64,000 bases of DNA from an uncultured Gemmiger sp. (GTDB lineage: Bacteria > Bacillota > Clostridia > Oscillospirales > Ruminococcaceae): positions 1 through 64,000 of the forward strand of contig CALWNP010000007.1 of the NCBI GenBank assembly GCA_944382835.1, given 5' to 3'. Made by a program: the position numbers and the translations under genes. Positions 23,100 through 32,025 of this stretch are shown here, piece after piece (positions within the stretch are counted from its first letter, which is position 1; each line of letters opens with the position of its first letter). A model generated the notes under the pieces. It was not told the DNA's origin and made no database searches. It was given only the letters and a program-made list of their open reading frames with translations.

Positions 23100-24779
23100 T
23101 TATTGTATGGCCTTTTTCTCCGCTTCCCGGGCCCCGGTTTTCTCCGTCGTCTGGGCCGCGGATGACTCTTTCAGGATCAAATCCTGATTGGATTTTAGAG
23201 CGGCGGCCGCCTGGTCCGGTTCTTCCTGTTTGGGTGCAGGCTCCTGGGTTTTGGGCCGGACCGACGGCGCAGCGCGGAAATACCGGGCCGTCATGCTGCG
23301 GATCTTGCGGGCCAGCTCAGGGGAAAGCATCGAACTGGTGGCCCGCCACTGCCAGTTTCCAGCCGCTTTACCGGGAACATTGATCCGGTTTTTCCCATCC
23401 AGTTCCAGCCAGTCGGCCAACGGAATTACCGCCAGCGCGGCGTGGCTAGACAGCACCCCGCGCAGCAAGCCGGGGACCGTTCCCTCTTTTTGATTCAGGG
23501 AAAAATATTCCACCACCTGCTGCTGGGCCTCGGGGCTCAGTTCGGTCTTATACCAGCCCAGCAAGGTGTTGTTGTCGTGGGTTCCCGGATAGGCCACGCA
23601 GTTCTCGGGGTAGTTGTGGGGCAGGTAGGGGCTGTCCTGGCCGTCAAAGCCAAACTGCAGCACCCGCATGCCGGGGAAACCGCTGTCGGCCAGCAGTTCC
23701 CGGACCGAGTCAAAGATCTCGCCCAGATCCTCGGCCACAATGGGCAGGTCCCCCAACGCCTTGTGCAACGCCTGGAACAGATCCATCCCCGGTCCCTTCT
23801 CCCAGCGGCCGCCCTTGGCGGTCTCAGCGCCGGCAGGGATGGCCCAGTAAGTATCAAAGCCGCGGAAATGGTCGATGCGCAGGATGTCGTAGATGGACAG
23901 GGCATGGCGGACCCGGCGGATCCACCAGGCATACCCGGTGCGCTTGTGGTAGGCCCAGTCATAGAGGGGATTGCCCCAGAGCTGGCCATCCTCGGCAAAA
24001 TAGTCCGGCGGGCAGCCGGCCACCCGCTTGGGATGGCCTTCCCGGTCCATCTCGAAGAGTTCCAGCCCGGCCCAGGCATCGGCGGAATCCGCTGCCACAT
24101 AGATGGGGATATCCCCCATGATCCGCACGCCCTTGGAGGCGGCATAGGCTTTCAGGGAACGCCACTGGCGGTCAAATTCATACTGCAAAAAGGCCCAGAA
24201 GCCCAGCTCATCCTCATGGGTCTTCTTGAACTCTTCCAGCGCCGCAGGGTCCCGCAGACGCAGCGGGCGAGGCCATTTCTGCCAATCGCTCATGTTTTGG
24301 CTTTCCTTGATGGCCATGTAGAGGCAGTAATCCGGCAGCCAGTGGTCCGACAGAAAGCTGAAGCGATACCAGTCGTCGGGATAGGGCGTATCGCACCCCG
24401 GAACCGGACGGCGTTTGAGAAAACGGCTGTAGGCGGTGCGCAGCACGGTGAACCGCTTCTGGTACAGGGTGGGATAGTCCACCTTGCCGGCATCCTCGCC
24501 CCATTCCATGAAAGCATAGTCCTGGCGGCGCAGCAAGCCATCGGCAGCCAGCTGGTCCAGGTCGATGAAATAGGGGTTGCCCGCAAAGGCCGAGCAACTC
24601 TGGTAGGGGCTGTCACCGTAGCTGGTGGGCCCCACCGGGAGGATCTGCCAGACTGTCTGGCCGGCCCGGGCCAGAAAATCCACAAAACGCTTGGCCGGGG
24701 CGCCAAGGCTGCCAATCCCATACCCGCCGGGCAGACTGGAAATGGGCATCAGAATTCCGCTGGAACGCTTGAACTGCAT
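23100..24779 (-). CDS. malQ: 4-alpha-glucanotransferase (amylomaltase) with unusual C-terminal tail
   Basis: A 559-residue GH77 enzyme that disproportionates maltodextrins in the cytosol. The fold is recognisable from SSGILMPISSLPGGYGIGSLG, GDSPYQSCSAFAGNPYFIDL, GDIPIYVAADSADAW, ILRIDHFRGF (nucleophile Asp), IVAEDLGE (acid/base Glu) and YPGTHDNNTLLGW. The start at 24779 has AAGGAGG eight bases upstream. The enzyme core should end near residue 495. About 60 further residues are charged and low-complexity (Pro, Gln, Glu, Lys, Ala), which is not usual for MalQ. It is transcribed after an orphan sugar-binding lipoprotein. Confidence 0.93.
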   Translation of the reverse strand: MQFKRSSGILMPISSLPGGYGIGSLGAPAKRFVDFLARAGQTVWQILPVGPTSYGDSPYQSCSAFAGNPYFIDLDQLAADGLLRRQDYAFMEWGEDAGKVDYPTLYQKRFTVLRTAYSRFLKRRPVPGCDTPYPDDWYRFSFLSDHWLPDYCLYMAIKESQNMSDWQKWPRPLRLRDPAALEEFKKTHEDELGFWAFLQYEFDRQWRSLKAYAASKGVRIMGDIPIYVAADSADAWAGLELFEMDREGHPKRVAGCPPDYFAEDGQLWGNPLYDWAYHKRTGYAWWIRRVRHALSIYDILRIDHFRGFDTYWAIPAGAETAKGGRWEKGPGMDLFQALHKALGDLPIVAEDLGEIFDSVRELLADSGFPGMRVLQFGFDGQDSPYLPHNYPENCVAYPGTHDNNTLLGWYKTELSPEAQQQVVEYFSLNQKEGTVPGLLRGVLSSHAALAVIPLADWLELDGKNRINVPGKAAGNWQWRATSSMLSPELARKIRSMTARYFRAAPSVRPKTQEPAPKQEEPDQAAAALKSNQDLILKESSAAQTTEKTGAREAEKKAIQ

Positions 24780-24852
24780 AGAGGGTTCCTCCTTATCGTT
24801 TCTCATCTCATCGATTGGGATGTTTTATCCTATTGCAGGGCATATAGCCCTT

Positions 24853-26202
24853 TCACTGGTTGCCCAGCAGGGCGGCGGTGGAGGCCTGTACAAAGGCATC
24901 CCGGTCCTCGGTGCCCCAGTCTCCCTCGGTATGCGCCCGCCAGACATCCGCGCCTGCAGTGGTCTGTACCTCCGCGGCGGGCAGAATGCCGGTGCTGACC
25001 TGGGCCACCTGCTGGGCACCCAGGGTGGTGGCATCCGAAGCAGTGCCCCAAGGGGTGATCATGCAAAGGGTTTCGGTCAGCAGCTTCTGGGCATCCCCGT
25101 CGGTGTAGAGCCAAAGGATGGCCGACGAGGCTGCCTTGCGGCCCTCCTCATCCGCCGAAGCCGGAATGGCCAGCCAATCCGCCATGGCCAGGGTGGGATA
25201 GTTCATCAGCCCTGCCAGGTTGTACTCATCGGTGGCCAGGTCTTCCTCCAGGTAGTCCCCCTTGACCGGGATGGCCACCAGGTTCTGGGCAAAATCGGCG
25301 TCGGTGTTGGCCAGGATATCGCTCAGACTGGCCCGCAGGAAGACCGCATTGCCCCAGGAAAGCAGCTGGGAACAGCTGGCCACATCCCAGATTCCAATGT
25401 CGTTCCAATCCTCGGTGTCGGGGGTGGCGGTATAGGTGGCGTTGGTAAACTCCAGTTCCAGTGCGCTCCACAGCCCGGTGAGGGGTCCTTCCAGGGTTTC
25501 GGCGGTGGGCTCACTGCCTGCCGCCAGCACGGCAGCGGTGTAGAGCGGCCCCCCCCAGGACCCGTATCCCCCGTCAACAGGGAGGGCAAAGATTCCGGTC
25601 AGGTTCTGGGCCTCGGCTGGCACCTCGGTGGGCAGGGTGTAGGCGGTTCCGTTCAAGGTCACCGATGTCTCGGCCGGCTCGGTGATCCAGGCGGCCAGGG
25701 CTTCCACAAAGCCGGACCACTCTTCCCAGCTGGCGTTCTGCAGATCACTGATGCAGCCCTCCCCCAGCAGGGCGTTGAGCAGCCGGCTGTCCGCCCAGTA
25801 GGCATAGAGGGTTTTGCCCAGTGGCAATGCTGTCACCGATGCGGAGGGGTCCAGCCCTGCCTTGGAGGCGGCCGCCGAGAGCAGGCTGTCCGAGGCCAGG
25901 TTGTACCAGCTGCCATCATCGGCGGGTGCCTGGCAGCTGACGACCAGATCCGCCTGCTGCAGATCCTCGGTATACTCCAGGGTAACCCCCTGGGCCTCGG
26001 CGTAGGCTTCCAGCGCCTTGAAAGAGGCATGGGCCCGGCCCGCCGCGTTGCAGACGGTGAGGGTTTGTTCGGCGGCAGCCGGGGCCGGCGGCAGGGTGGG
26101 AGCGGCGGTTTCGGCGGTGGCGGAACCACCGGAAAAAATCGAAGGAACCCCGCAGCCGCTCAAAAGGCAGAGCGACAGGACGAGGGATGTAATTCGTTTC
26201 AT
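24853..26202 (-). CDS. Solute-binding lipoprotein, probably sugar (maltodextrin-type)
   Basis: A 449-residue surface lipoprotein. The signal peptide ends at lipobox LSGC (Cys17), a Thr/Pro/Ala linker follows, and the rest resembles family 1 extracellular solute-binding proteins (an EYTEDLQQADLVVS-like N-terminal strand and a late ASSAILWLYTDGDAQ helix). The start at 26202 is set by the signal peptide and a GGGAGG site; the frame continues upstream without function. No permease or ATPase accompanies it. It precedes malQ by 73 bases, so a maltodextrin ligand is inferred from context only. Confidence 0.8.
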   Translation of the reverse strand: MKRITSLVLSLCLLSGCGVPSIFSGGSATAETAAPTLPPAPAAAEQTLTVCNAAGRAHASFKALEAYAEAQGVTLEYTEDLQQADLVVSCQAPADDGSWYNLASDSLLSAAASKAGLDPSASVTALPLGKTLYAYWADSRLLNALLGEGCISDLQNASWEEWSGFVEALAAWITEPAETSVTLNGTAYTLPTEVPAEAQNLTGIFALPVDGGYGSWGGPLYTAAVLAAGSEPTAETLEGPLTGLWSALELEFTNATYTATPDTEDWNDIGIWDVASCSQLLSWGNAVFLRASLSDILANTDADFAQNLVAIPVKGDYLEEDLATDEYNLAGLMNYPTLAMADWLAIPASADEEGRKAASSAILWLYTDGDAQKLLTETLCMITPWGTASDATTLGAQQVAQVSTGILPAAEVQTTAGADVWRAHTEGDWGTEDRDAFVQASTAALLGNQ

Positions 26203-26248
26203 GGCGGATGGAATCCTCCCTTCTCTGAGAAGGTATTTATGCCAATTC

Positions 26249-26297
26249 ATTATAGCGGATTTTGATGGTTTTTTCCACCATGGATTTATGGTATAAT
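26249..26297. promoter_or_regulatory. Overlapping divergent promoters for the binding protein and alaX
   Basis: Leftward TATAAT (26254-26249) with TGGAAA (26277-26272) at 17 bases. Rightward extended TGGTATAAT (26289-26297). The two polymerase sites overlap, so the genes may compete for transcription. Confidence 0.6.
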
Positions 26298-26331
26298 GAG
26301 GCCGATCAACCAAAAATACGGAGGCGCAGTT

Positions 26332-27495
26332 ATGCAGCCCACACAAAAATTGTATGAAGAAGACGCTTTTTTACAGAACTTTTCGGCAAAAGTACTCGGC
26401 TGTGAGCCGCGGGACAAGGGCTTTGCGGTCGTTCTGGACCGCACCGCCTTCTACCCCGAAGGCGGCGGCCAGCCCTGCGACACCGGCCTGCTGGGCGGGG
26501 TCCGGGTCACCGAGGTCCACCGGGAGGGGGAAACCATCCTGCATCTGACCGGCGGTCCGCTGCAGCCCGGGCAGACGGTGGAAGGCCAGCTGGACTGGGC
26601 CCGGCGGCTGGACCACATGGAACAACACACCGGGGAGCACATCCTCAGCGGCACTCTGCACCGGCTGTTCGGGGCGGAGAATGTGGGATTTCACATCGGG
26701 CAGCCGGCGGTGCGGATGGACATTGACCGGCCGCTGACCGCCCAACAGCTGGAGCAGGCCGAGGCCGAGGCCAATGCGGTGGTCCGCGCCAACCGGCCGG
26801 TGCACTGCTGGTATCCCCCGGCGGAGGAGCTGTCCTCCCTGCCCTACCGCAGCAAAAAGGCGCTGGATGAACCGGTACGGCTGGTGGACGCCGGCGGCGC
26901 CGATCTCTGCGCCTGCTGCGGCACCCATCTGGCCACCACCGGCCAGGTGGGGCTGATCAAGATTCTCAGTGCCCAGAATTACAAGGGCGGAGTCCGGCTG
27001 GCGGCGGCCTTCGGCCAGCGCGCCATCACCGCGGTGGCCGAGGCCTGGCGGGATCTGAACGAAACCGGGACTCTGCTCAGTGCCCCCCAGGGCGGGCTGG
27101 CCCCCGCTGCCCAGCGGCTGCTGGGGGCCGAGGCCTCCCTCAAGCAGCGGCTGGCCGCCCTGCAAAATGACCTGGCCGCCGCCTGGGCCCAGGCAGCCCA
27201 GCCCGGTCAGGTTACTGTGCTCCACTGCGACGGGGTGGACGGGGACGGTCTGCGCCGCCTCTGCCTGGCAGTAAGCGAAAAGACCGGTGCGCTGTGTGCC
27301 GTCATGGCCCCCGGCGGCCAGGGTCTGGCCTACGCCATGGCCGGTCCCGGAGACCTGCGCCCGCTGTGCCGGGCAATGAACACCGCCCTGGGCGGACGCG
27401 GCGGCGGCAAACCGGGCCTGTGCCAGGGCAGCCTGCCGGCCGGAAGCTATGAAGCAGCCAAAAAATTTTTGACGAAGGATGGAACCTGCCAATGA
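26332..27495 (+). CDS. alaX: Alanyl-tRNA editing protein, AlaX type
   Basis: A 387-residue free-standing editing factor that hydrolyses mis-charged Ser- or Gly-tRNA(Ala). The N-terminal beta domain (FYPEGGGQPCDTG) is followed by the zinc/editing motif HTGEHILSG with His99 and His103. CACCGTH (about 204-210) supplies the remaining metal ligands. A shortened DHHA1-like C-terminal domain ends near GGRGGGKPGLCQG. This is the long AlaX-L form. It overlaps trmB by 4 bases. GGAGG stands before the start. Confidence 0.88.
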   Translation: MQPTQKLYEEDAFLQNFSAKVLGCEPRDKGFAVVLDRTAFYPEGGGQPCDTGLLGGVRVTEVHREGETILHLTGGPLQPGQTVEGQLDWARRLDHMEQHTGEHILSGTLHRLFGAENVGFHIGQPAVRMDIDRPLTAQQLEQAEAEANAVVRANRPVHCWYPPAEELSSLPYRSKKALDEPVRLVDAGGADLCACCGTHLATTGQVGLIKILSAQNYKGGVRLAAAFGQRAITAVAEAWRDLNETGTLLSAPQGGLAPAAQRLLGAEASLKQRLAALQNDLAAAWAQAAQPGQVTVLHCDGVDGDGLRRLCLAVSEKTGALCAVMAPGGQGLAYAMAGPGDLRPLCRAMNTALGGRGGGKPGLCQGSLPAGSYEAAKKFLTKDGTCQ

Positions 27496-28229
27496 GAATG
27501 CGTTTCAAACCCTATGCCCGGCCGGAACTTCTGGCCTGTGACTTTCATGTCCACGACCCGCTCAACCATGCCGGACACTGGCACAGCCTGTATGCCCGGC
27601 CGGAGCAGCCCTGGCATCTGGAGCTGGGCTGCGGCAAGGGCGGATTTATGGCGCAGCTGGCGCCCCAGCACCCCGACATCAATTACCTGGGCATCGACAT
27701 CACCGACAAGGTGCTGATCCTGGCCAAGCGCAAGATTGAGGCTGCCTATGCCCAGCGTCATATGACCCCCGACAACGTCAAGATTGCCTCGCTGGACATT
27801 GAACGGCTGACCGGCCCCTTTGCCCCTGCCGATACGGTGCAACGGATCTACATCAACTTCTGCAATCCCTGGAGCAAAAACGCCGGCAGCAACAAGCACC
27901 GGCTGACCCATCCCCGGCAGCTGCTGCAGTACCGCACCCTGATGCCGGAGGGCGCCGAAATCTACTTCAAGACCGACGACGACGCCTTGTTTCACGACAG
28001 CCTGAATTACTTCCCCGCCGCCGGGTTTGAGATCACCTGGAAAACCTTTGACCTGCACAAGGAGGAGCCTGCCTGGAACATCCGCACCGAGCACGAGGGG
28101 ATGTTCACCGAGCAGGGCATCCCCATCAAGGCGCTGATTGCCCGCAAGGGCCCTGACAGCACCGTCAGCTGGGTGGAACCCAAGGTGCTGGCCAAAGAGC
28201 GGGAAGAGGCGGAGGAGGCGCAGGACTGA
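27492..28229 (+). CDS. trmB: tRNA (guanine-N7-)-methyltransferase
   Basis: A 245-residue SAM-dependent enzyme that makes m7G46 in the tRNA variable loop. The SAM loop LELGCGKGGF is near 42-51. YLGIDITDK, then INFCNPWSKNAGSNKHRLTHP (the family's PDPWPKxxHxKRR region, here with Asn and Cys in place of two conserved positions) and YFKTDDDALF follow. The C-terminal ten residues are Glu-rich. It is coupled to alaX upstream and to the membrane protein downstream (1-base overlap). Confidence 0.92.
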   Translation: MRMRFKPYARPELLACDFHVHDPLNHAGHWHSLYARPEQPWHLELGCGKGGFMAQLAPQHPDINYLGIDITDKVLILAKRKIEAAYAQRHMTPDNVKIASLDIERLTGPFAPADTVQRIYINFCNPWSKNAGSNKHRLTHPRQLLQYRTLMPEGAEIYFKTDDDALFHDSLNYFPAAGFEITWKTFDLHKEEPAWNIRTEHEGMFTEQGIPIKALIARKGPDSTVSWVEPKVLAKEREEAEEAQD

Positions 28230-29113
28230 TGTTCCTCCATTCCCTGCTGCTGATGGTGGTGTACTTCTTCCTGTATGCTCTGCTGGGCTGGTGCGCCGAG
28301 GTGGCCTTTGCCGCCGTGGAGAGCGGGCAGCTGGTCAACCGGGGCTTTCTCAACGGCCCCATCTGCCCCATCTACGGCTTTGGCATGGTGGCCATGCTGG
28401 TACTGCTGAATGGCTGGACCCACAGCATCGCCGCCGTCTTTGTGGGCGGCATGATCATCACCACCCTCATCGAGCTGATCGGCGGATGGCTGCTCTATGT
28501 GATCTTCCACACCCGATGGTGGGATTACAGCAAGATGCGGTTCAATCTGGGCGGGTACATCTGCCCCCAGTTTTCCCTGCTGTGGGGGGTGGGCAGTGTG
28601 ATCCTGGTGATGGTGGTCCATCCCCTTCTGGCCGCTCCGCTGCGCCATCTGCCCCTGCTGCCCCTGGCCATTTTGGACGGTGTGCTCTGTGCCGCCTTTC
28701 TGGCCGATCTGATCTGCTCCATCATTGCAGCCGCCGGGTTGAGCAAGCACCTGAAGCACATGGATGAGCTGCGGGCTGCCATCCGCCTTTCCAGCGACCG
28801 GCTCACCGAGGTGATCGGCAGCAACGCCATCACCATCGATGCCCTGCTGGATGAGCAGAAGCTCCAGCTGACCCTGGCTGCCATGGAAGGGCGGGACAAT
28901 GCCGCCGAACTGCGGGACCAGCTGCTGACCCTGGCCGCCCGGGCCAAAACGGTGCGGGAAGAGACCGCCGCCCTGGCCCGGCATCGGTTCTTTGGTGCCG
29001 GACACCTGCTGCGGGCCTTTCCCACCATGCGCAGTCCCCTCCACGCCGAGAGCCTGGCCCATCTGCGCCAGGCGTTGACCCGGCTGAGCGAACTGCGTCC
29101 CCGCAAACATTGA
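28229..29113 (+). CDS. CmpB-family (PF06541-type) putative ABC permease/membrane protein
   Basis: A 294-residue membrane protein. The first 165 residues hold about five helices with the family motifs LLGWCAEVAFAAVESGQLVNRGFLNGP and ELIGGWLLYVIFHTRWWDYS. The last 120 residues are a soluble, charged helical tail. Members are annotated as putative ABC permeases, but biochemical evidence is thin. It follows trmB directly and ends in a terminator. Confidence 0.8.
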   Translation: MFLHSLLLMVVYFFLYALLGWCAEVAFAAVESGQLVNRGFLNGPICPIYGFGMVAMLVLLNGWTHSIAAVFVGGMIITTLIELIGGWLLYVIFHTRWWDYSKMRFNLGGYICPQFSLLWGVGSVILVMVVHPLLAAPLRHLPLLPLAILDGVLCAAFLADLICSIIAAAGLSKHLKHMDELRAAIRLSSDRLTEVIGSNAITIDALLDEQKLQLTLAAMEGRDNAAELRDQLLTLAARAKTVREETAALARHRFFGAGHLLRAFPTMRSPLHAESLAHLRQALTRLSELRPRKH

Positions 29114-29147
29114 AAAAACCAGCGAAGCTGACGCTTCGCTGGTTTTT
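29114..29147 (+). terminator. Terminator after the alaX-trmB operon
   Basis: A 15-bp perfect stem (29114-29128 against 29133-29147, AAAAACCAGCGAAGC) with a TGAC loop and a T-rich tail. It may also serve the leftward operon ending at 29164. Confidence 0.88.
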
Positions 29148-29163
29148 GTTTTTGATGGGATTG

Positions 29164-29997
29164 TCAGTCCTTGCGGCGCTGGAAGGCTATGCGCAGCACC
29201 AGCCAGGCTGCCACCAGGCAGACCACGGCCAGCAGGGCCAGCATCCGCCAGCTGTGCAGCAGGTTGGGGACGGTGGCATCGTACATCGGGCTGTCCAGTC
29301 CGGCTTTCAGCCAGCTCAGCCGGCTGTTCAAGTCGGTGGAGGCGCCCAGCGCCCCCATCCCCCACCGGCAGACAATGACGGTGCTGATGACGGTCATGGC
29401 CCCGGTAACCGGGAACATCACCCCGCTGAAAACCACCTGGCCGATGATGAGGACCAGCACCAGCAGAATGGCCGACTCGCTGCTCTTGAGGGAAGCAGAC
29501 ACCAGCAGTCCCATGGCCGAGGAGGCCACCATCATGAGCAGCACCGAGACGTAGAGTTCCAGATTGGTGTCGTAGAGCAGATGGTTCTGGGGGATCTGGA
29601 TGATGGAGACAAAACCAGCGGTCAGGATCAAGGCCTGCACCGCCTCGATGAGCAGCAGCACGATGGCCTTGCTGAGCACCGTGGCCAGCAGCGAGACCCC
29701 CACGCTGGCCTCCCGGAAGATGATCTCCCGCTCCTTGCAGATTTCCCGGTAGGAGTTGAGGATTCCCATAAATGTGGACACCGCGCAGAGGATGAAGAGG
29801 ATGGTCCGGCTGCCGATATTGATGAGGTTGGAGGTAAAGCAGGTGGGGTCCCCCACCAGATAGATCACCAGCACCATCAGCGGGGCCTGAAGCACCAGGC
29901 TGCCCAGCACCAGCTTGTCGTTCCAGATCAGCTGGAAGTTGCGGGCAATGAGCACCCCCAACTGGCGAAAGAATTTCATTGGCTCGATTGGTTGCAT
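29164..29997 (-). CDS. ABC-2 type permease (ABCG-like) of the FHA operon
   Basis: A 277-residue membrane protein with six predicted helices (first near 28-48). It fits the ABC-2/ABCG half-transporter layout: an N-terminal RQLGVLIARNFQLIWNDK front, a REICKEREIIFREAS coupling region and a late GQVVFSGVMFPVTG loop. The start at 29997 has GGAGG ten bases upstream; an in-frame ATG at 29979 would make an ATGA overlap but has no ribosome-binding site. It overlaps the FHA-ATPase gene by 22 bases. Together they would form one exporter, split as two chains. It is last in the operon. Confidence 0.85.
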   Translation of the reverse strand: MQPIEPMKFFRQLGVLIARNFQLIWNDKLVLGSLVLQAPLMVLVIYLVGDPTCFTSNLINIGSRTILFILCAVSTFMGILNSYREICKEREIIFREASVGVSLLATVLSKAIVLLLIEAVQALILTAGFVSIIQIPQNHLLYDTNLELYVSVLLMMVASSAMGLLVSASLKSSESAILLVLVLIIGQVVFSGVMFPVTGAMTVISTVIVCRWGMGALGASTDLNSRLSWLKAGLDSPMYDATVPNLLHSWRMLALLAVVCLVAAWLVLRIAFQRRKD

Positions 29998-31505
29998 CGC
30001 TTGTCCGCCTCCTGTGCCGCTTCGGGATATTCCTCCACCACCCGGTTAAACTCCCGGGTGGTAAAGTACTTGGTTCGATAGTATTCAATGTCCTCCGGCC
30101 GACGCAGCTTTTCAAAGATATCGCTGGTCAGTTCCACATCAAAATACCGGTCCAGTTCCTCGGGCGGGCCATAATAGCACAGCACACCGCCGGTGCCCAG
30201 AAAGGCGATCTTATCACAGAGATTGATGTTGGACATGTTGTGGGTAACCATCAGGACGGTGCAGTTTTCGTGGCTGAGCTTGCGGCACAGCTCCATCATG
30301 CTGCGGTCCAGATCAGGGGAAAGGCCGCTGGTGGGTTCGTCCAGCACCAGAAGCCGGGGCGAGGCCAGCAGCTCCATGGCGATGGAAACCCGCTTTTTCT
30401 GGCCGCCCGAAAGCTGGCGGATCAGGGTCTTTTCCCGTCCCTGCAGGTCCACCGCACGGATGGCATGTTCCACGGCGGCCCGGGTCTCGGCCGGGGTGGC
30501 ATCGTGGGCAATCCGTAGCTTGGCCGCAAAGGTCAGGCTCTGCTCCAGGGTCAGGTTGTCGTGCATGATGTCCTTCTGGGGCACATAGCCCAGCACCGCG
30601 TCAAAGGCGTTGCGGTTGCCCTTGGTGTCGATGCCGTCAAACCGGACACTGCCCCCGGTACAGGGCGCCGAGCCGGTGATGCAGGTCAAAAGGCTGGACT
30701 TGCCGGTGCCAGAACCGCCCACCAGCACCACAAAACTGTTGGGGTCGATGATCAGCGAAGTGCCGTCCACAATGTTCAGCGGCGCATTGGTGTTGCGGTC
30801 CTGCACCGTCTTGACCACATTAACCAGTTCCACGCTGATGCCGGCGGCGTTTTCGTGGTAGTGCAGCACCCCACCCGAAAAGGCAAACACCTGGGTGGGG
30901 ACGTTGATAACAGCGCCGTTTTGCAGCACTGCCTCCCGCACCCGCTGGCCATCCAGATAGGTGCCGTTGGTGGAGCCCAGGTCCCGCAGCTCATAGTGCC
31001 CGTCCCGGAACAGCACCTCGCAGTGGTGCCGGGAGACACGGTCGCTGTTCAGCTTGACATCGCAGTCGTCCCCACGGCCAATGACAATTCGCCGCTTTTT
31101 GCGCACGTCCAGCTCCCGCAGAATCGCATCGGCGGTGGTTTCCCGGTGGGGAGCACCATCCCCGTCCTCGTGGCGGATTTCCTCCACCCGGAAGGTGATC
31201 TCCTGGGTAGAGAGATCCTCGTCGGTGTTGATGCCGATGACATCCCCAGGTTGGAGCAGATGGCTCTCTCCGCCGGCCAGGGGATGGTTGTTGTACCAGG
31301 TGGTACAGCCGCTGGCGTCATCGGTGACCACCCAGTTTTCCCCCCGGCTGTGCAGGGTAAACTGGCGGTCCCCGATGTGGTTGCGCCGCAGGATGTAATC
31401 GCAATGGGGGCTGCGGCCGAAGCTGTAAGCCCCCTTGGCCGAAGGCAGGGTGATCCGCTGGCGGTTGCGCAGCTCGGTGATCAGCATTACAATTTCACTT
31501 GCCAC
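29976..31505 (-). CDS. Double-FHA ABC transporter ATPase (ABCG type)
   Basis: A 509-residue protein with two FHA domains followed by an ABC ATPase. FHA1 (about 8-108) keeps SFGRSPHC but lacks the SxxH and N signatures. FHA2 (about 138-215) is canonical: IGRG at 142-145, SRHH at 158-161, STNGT at 178-182, so it should bind phosphothreonine. The ATPase has Walker A GGSGTGKS (263-270), signature LSGGQ (365-369) and Walker B with Glu390. Mycobacterial Rv1747 has a similar FHA-ABC layout fused to its permease. The GTG start has GGAGG seven bases upstream. Phospho-control by a kinase elsewhere is inferred. Confidence 0.9.
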   Translation of the reverse strand: MASEIVMLITELRNRQRITLPSAKGAYSFGRSPHCDYILRRNHIGDRQFTLHSRGENWVVTDDASGCTTWYNNHPLAGGESHLLQPGDVIGINTDEDLSTQEITFRVEEIRHEDGDGAPHRETTADAILRELDVRKKRRIVIGRGDDCDVKLNSDRVSRHHCEVLFRDGHYELRDLGSTNGTYLDGQRVREAVLQNGAVINVPTQVFAFSGGVLHYHENAAGISVELVNVVKTVQDRNTNAPLNIVDGTSLIIDPNSFVVLVGGSGTGKSSLLTCITGSAPCTGGSVRFDGIDTKGNRNAFDAVLGYVPQKDIMHDNLTLEQSLTFAAKLRIAHDATPAETRAAVEHAIRAVDLQGREKTLIRQLSGGQKKRVSIAMELLASPRLLVLDEPTSGLSPDLDRSMMELCRKLSHENCTVLMVTHNMSNINLCDKIAFLGTGGVLCYYGPPEELDRYFDVELTSDIFEKLRRPEDIEYYRTKYFTTREFNRVVEEYPEAAQEADKRCNQSSQ

Positions 31506-31517
31506 AACCCCACCTCC

Positions 31518-32012
31518 TTATTGGGAATCCGGTGCCGGCCAGCGGAACTCGCCGCAGAAGGGCACAAAGCGAAGGGAGGTTCCCCCCAGGGTCAGGGTAT
31601 CCCCCGCTGCCAGCGGCATGGCCTCCAGAGCCGCCTTGCCGTTGAGGTAGAGCAGTTCTGCCGAGGAGCCGGGCAGCAGGGTGAAGCTGTTTTCCTTGGG
31701 GTCATAGGCCACGATGCCCTGCCGGACCGAGAGAGGGGCATCGGCGCTGAGCAGCACCGGCAGCCCCGCCGGATCGGTGCCAAGGAAGCTGCGCCCCATC
31801 CCCAGCCGGAGATCCCGCCCGGCCGCGGCGCCGTCCAGCGCCACCAGCCAGCCGGTCACCGGCCCTGTGGGAGAGGCCACCGGGGTGGGCTCCTGGCCGG
31901 AGCGGGCCGAGACAATGGAGGAATCGTGCTGCAATTCCGGGTTGCAGTAGGGGCATTCGGGGTATTTATCCCCGTCGTAGAAGTGCCCTCGTTCACATTT
32001 GGACAGTTTCAT
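31518..32012 (-). CDS. Zinc-ribbon plus degenerate FHA-like protein
   Basis: A 164-residue cytosolic protein. The N-terminus has a compact metal motif, CERGHFYDG then ECPYC (Cys6, His10, Cys20, Cys23). After a flexible linker, residues 50-155 follow an FHA/beta-sandwich pattern (GRSFLGTDP, a TLTLGGTSLRFV end strand) but lack the conserved Arg, Ser-His and Asn, so it is unlikely to read phosphothreonine. Zinc-ribbon plus FHA pairs occur beside kinase and VWA genes in Firmicutes. It sits between the VWA-FHA and FHA-ABC genes. GGGAGG stands before the start. Confidence 0.75.
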   Translation of the reverse strand: MKLSKCERGHFYDGDKYPECPYCNPELQHDSSIVSARSGQEPTPVASPTGPVTGWLVALDGAAAGRDLRLGMGRSFLGTDPAGLPVLLSADAPLSVRQGIVAYDPKENSFTLLPGSSAELLYLNGKAALEAMPLAAGDTLTLGGTSLRFVPFCGEFRWPAPDSQ

Positions 32013-32025
32013 GGGTTTTCCTCCC

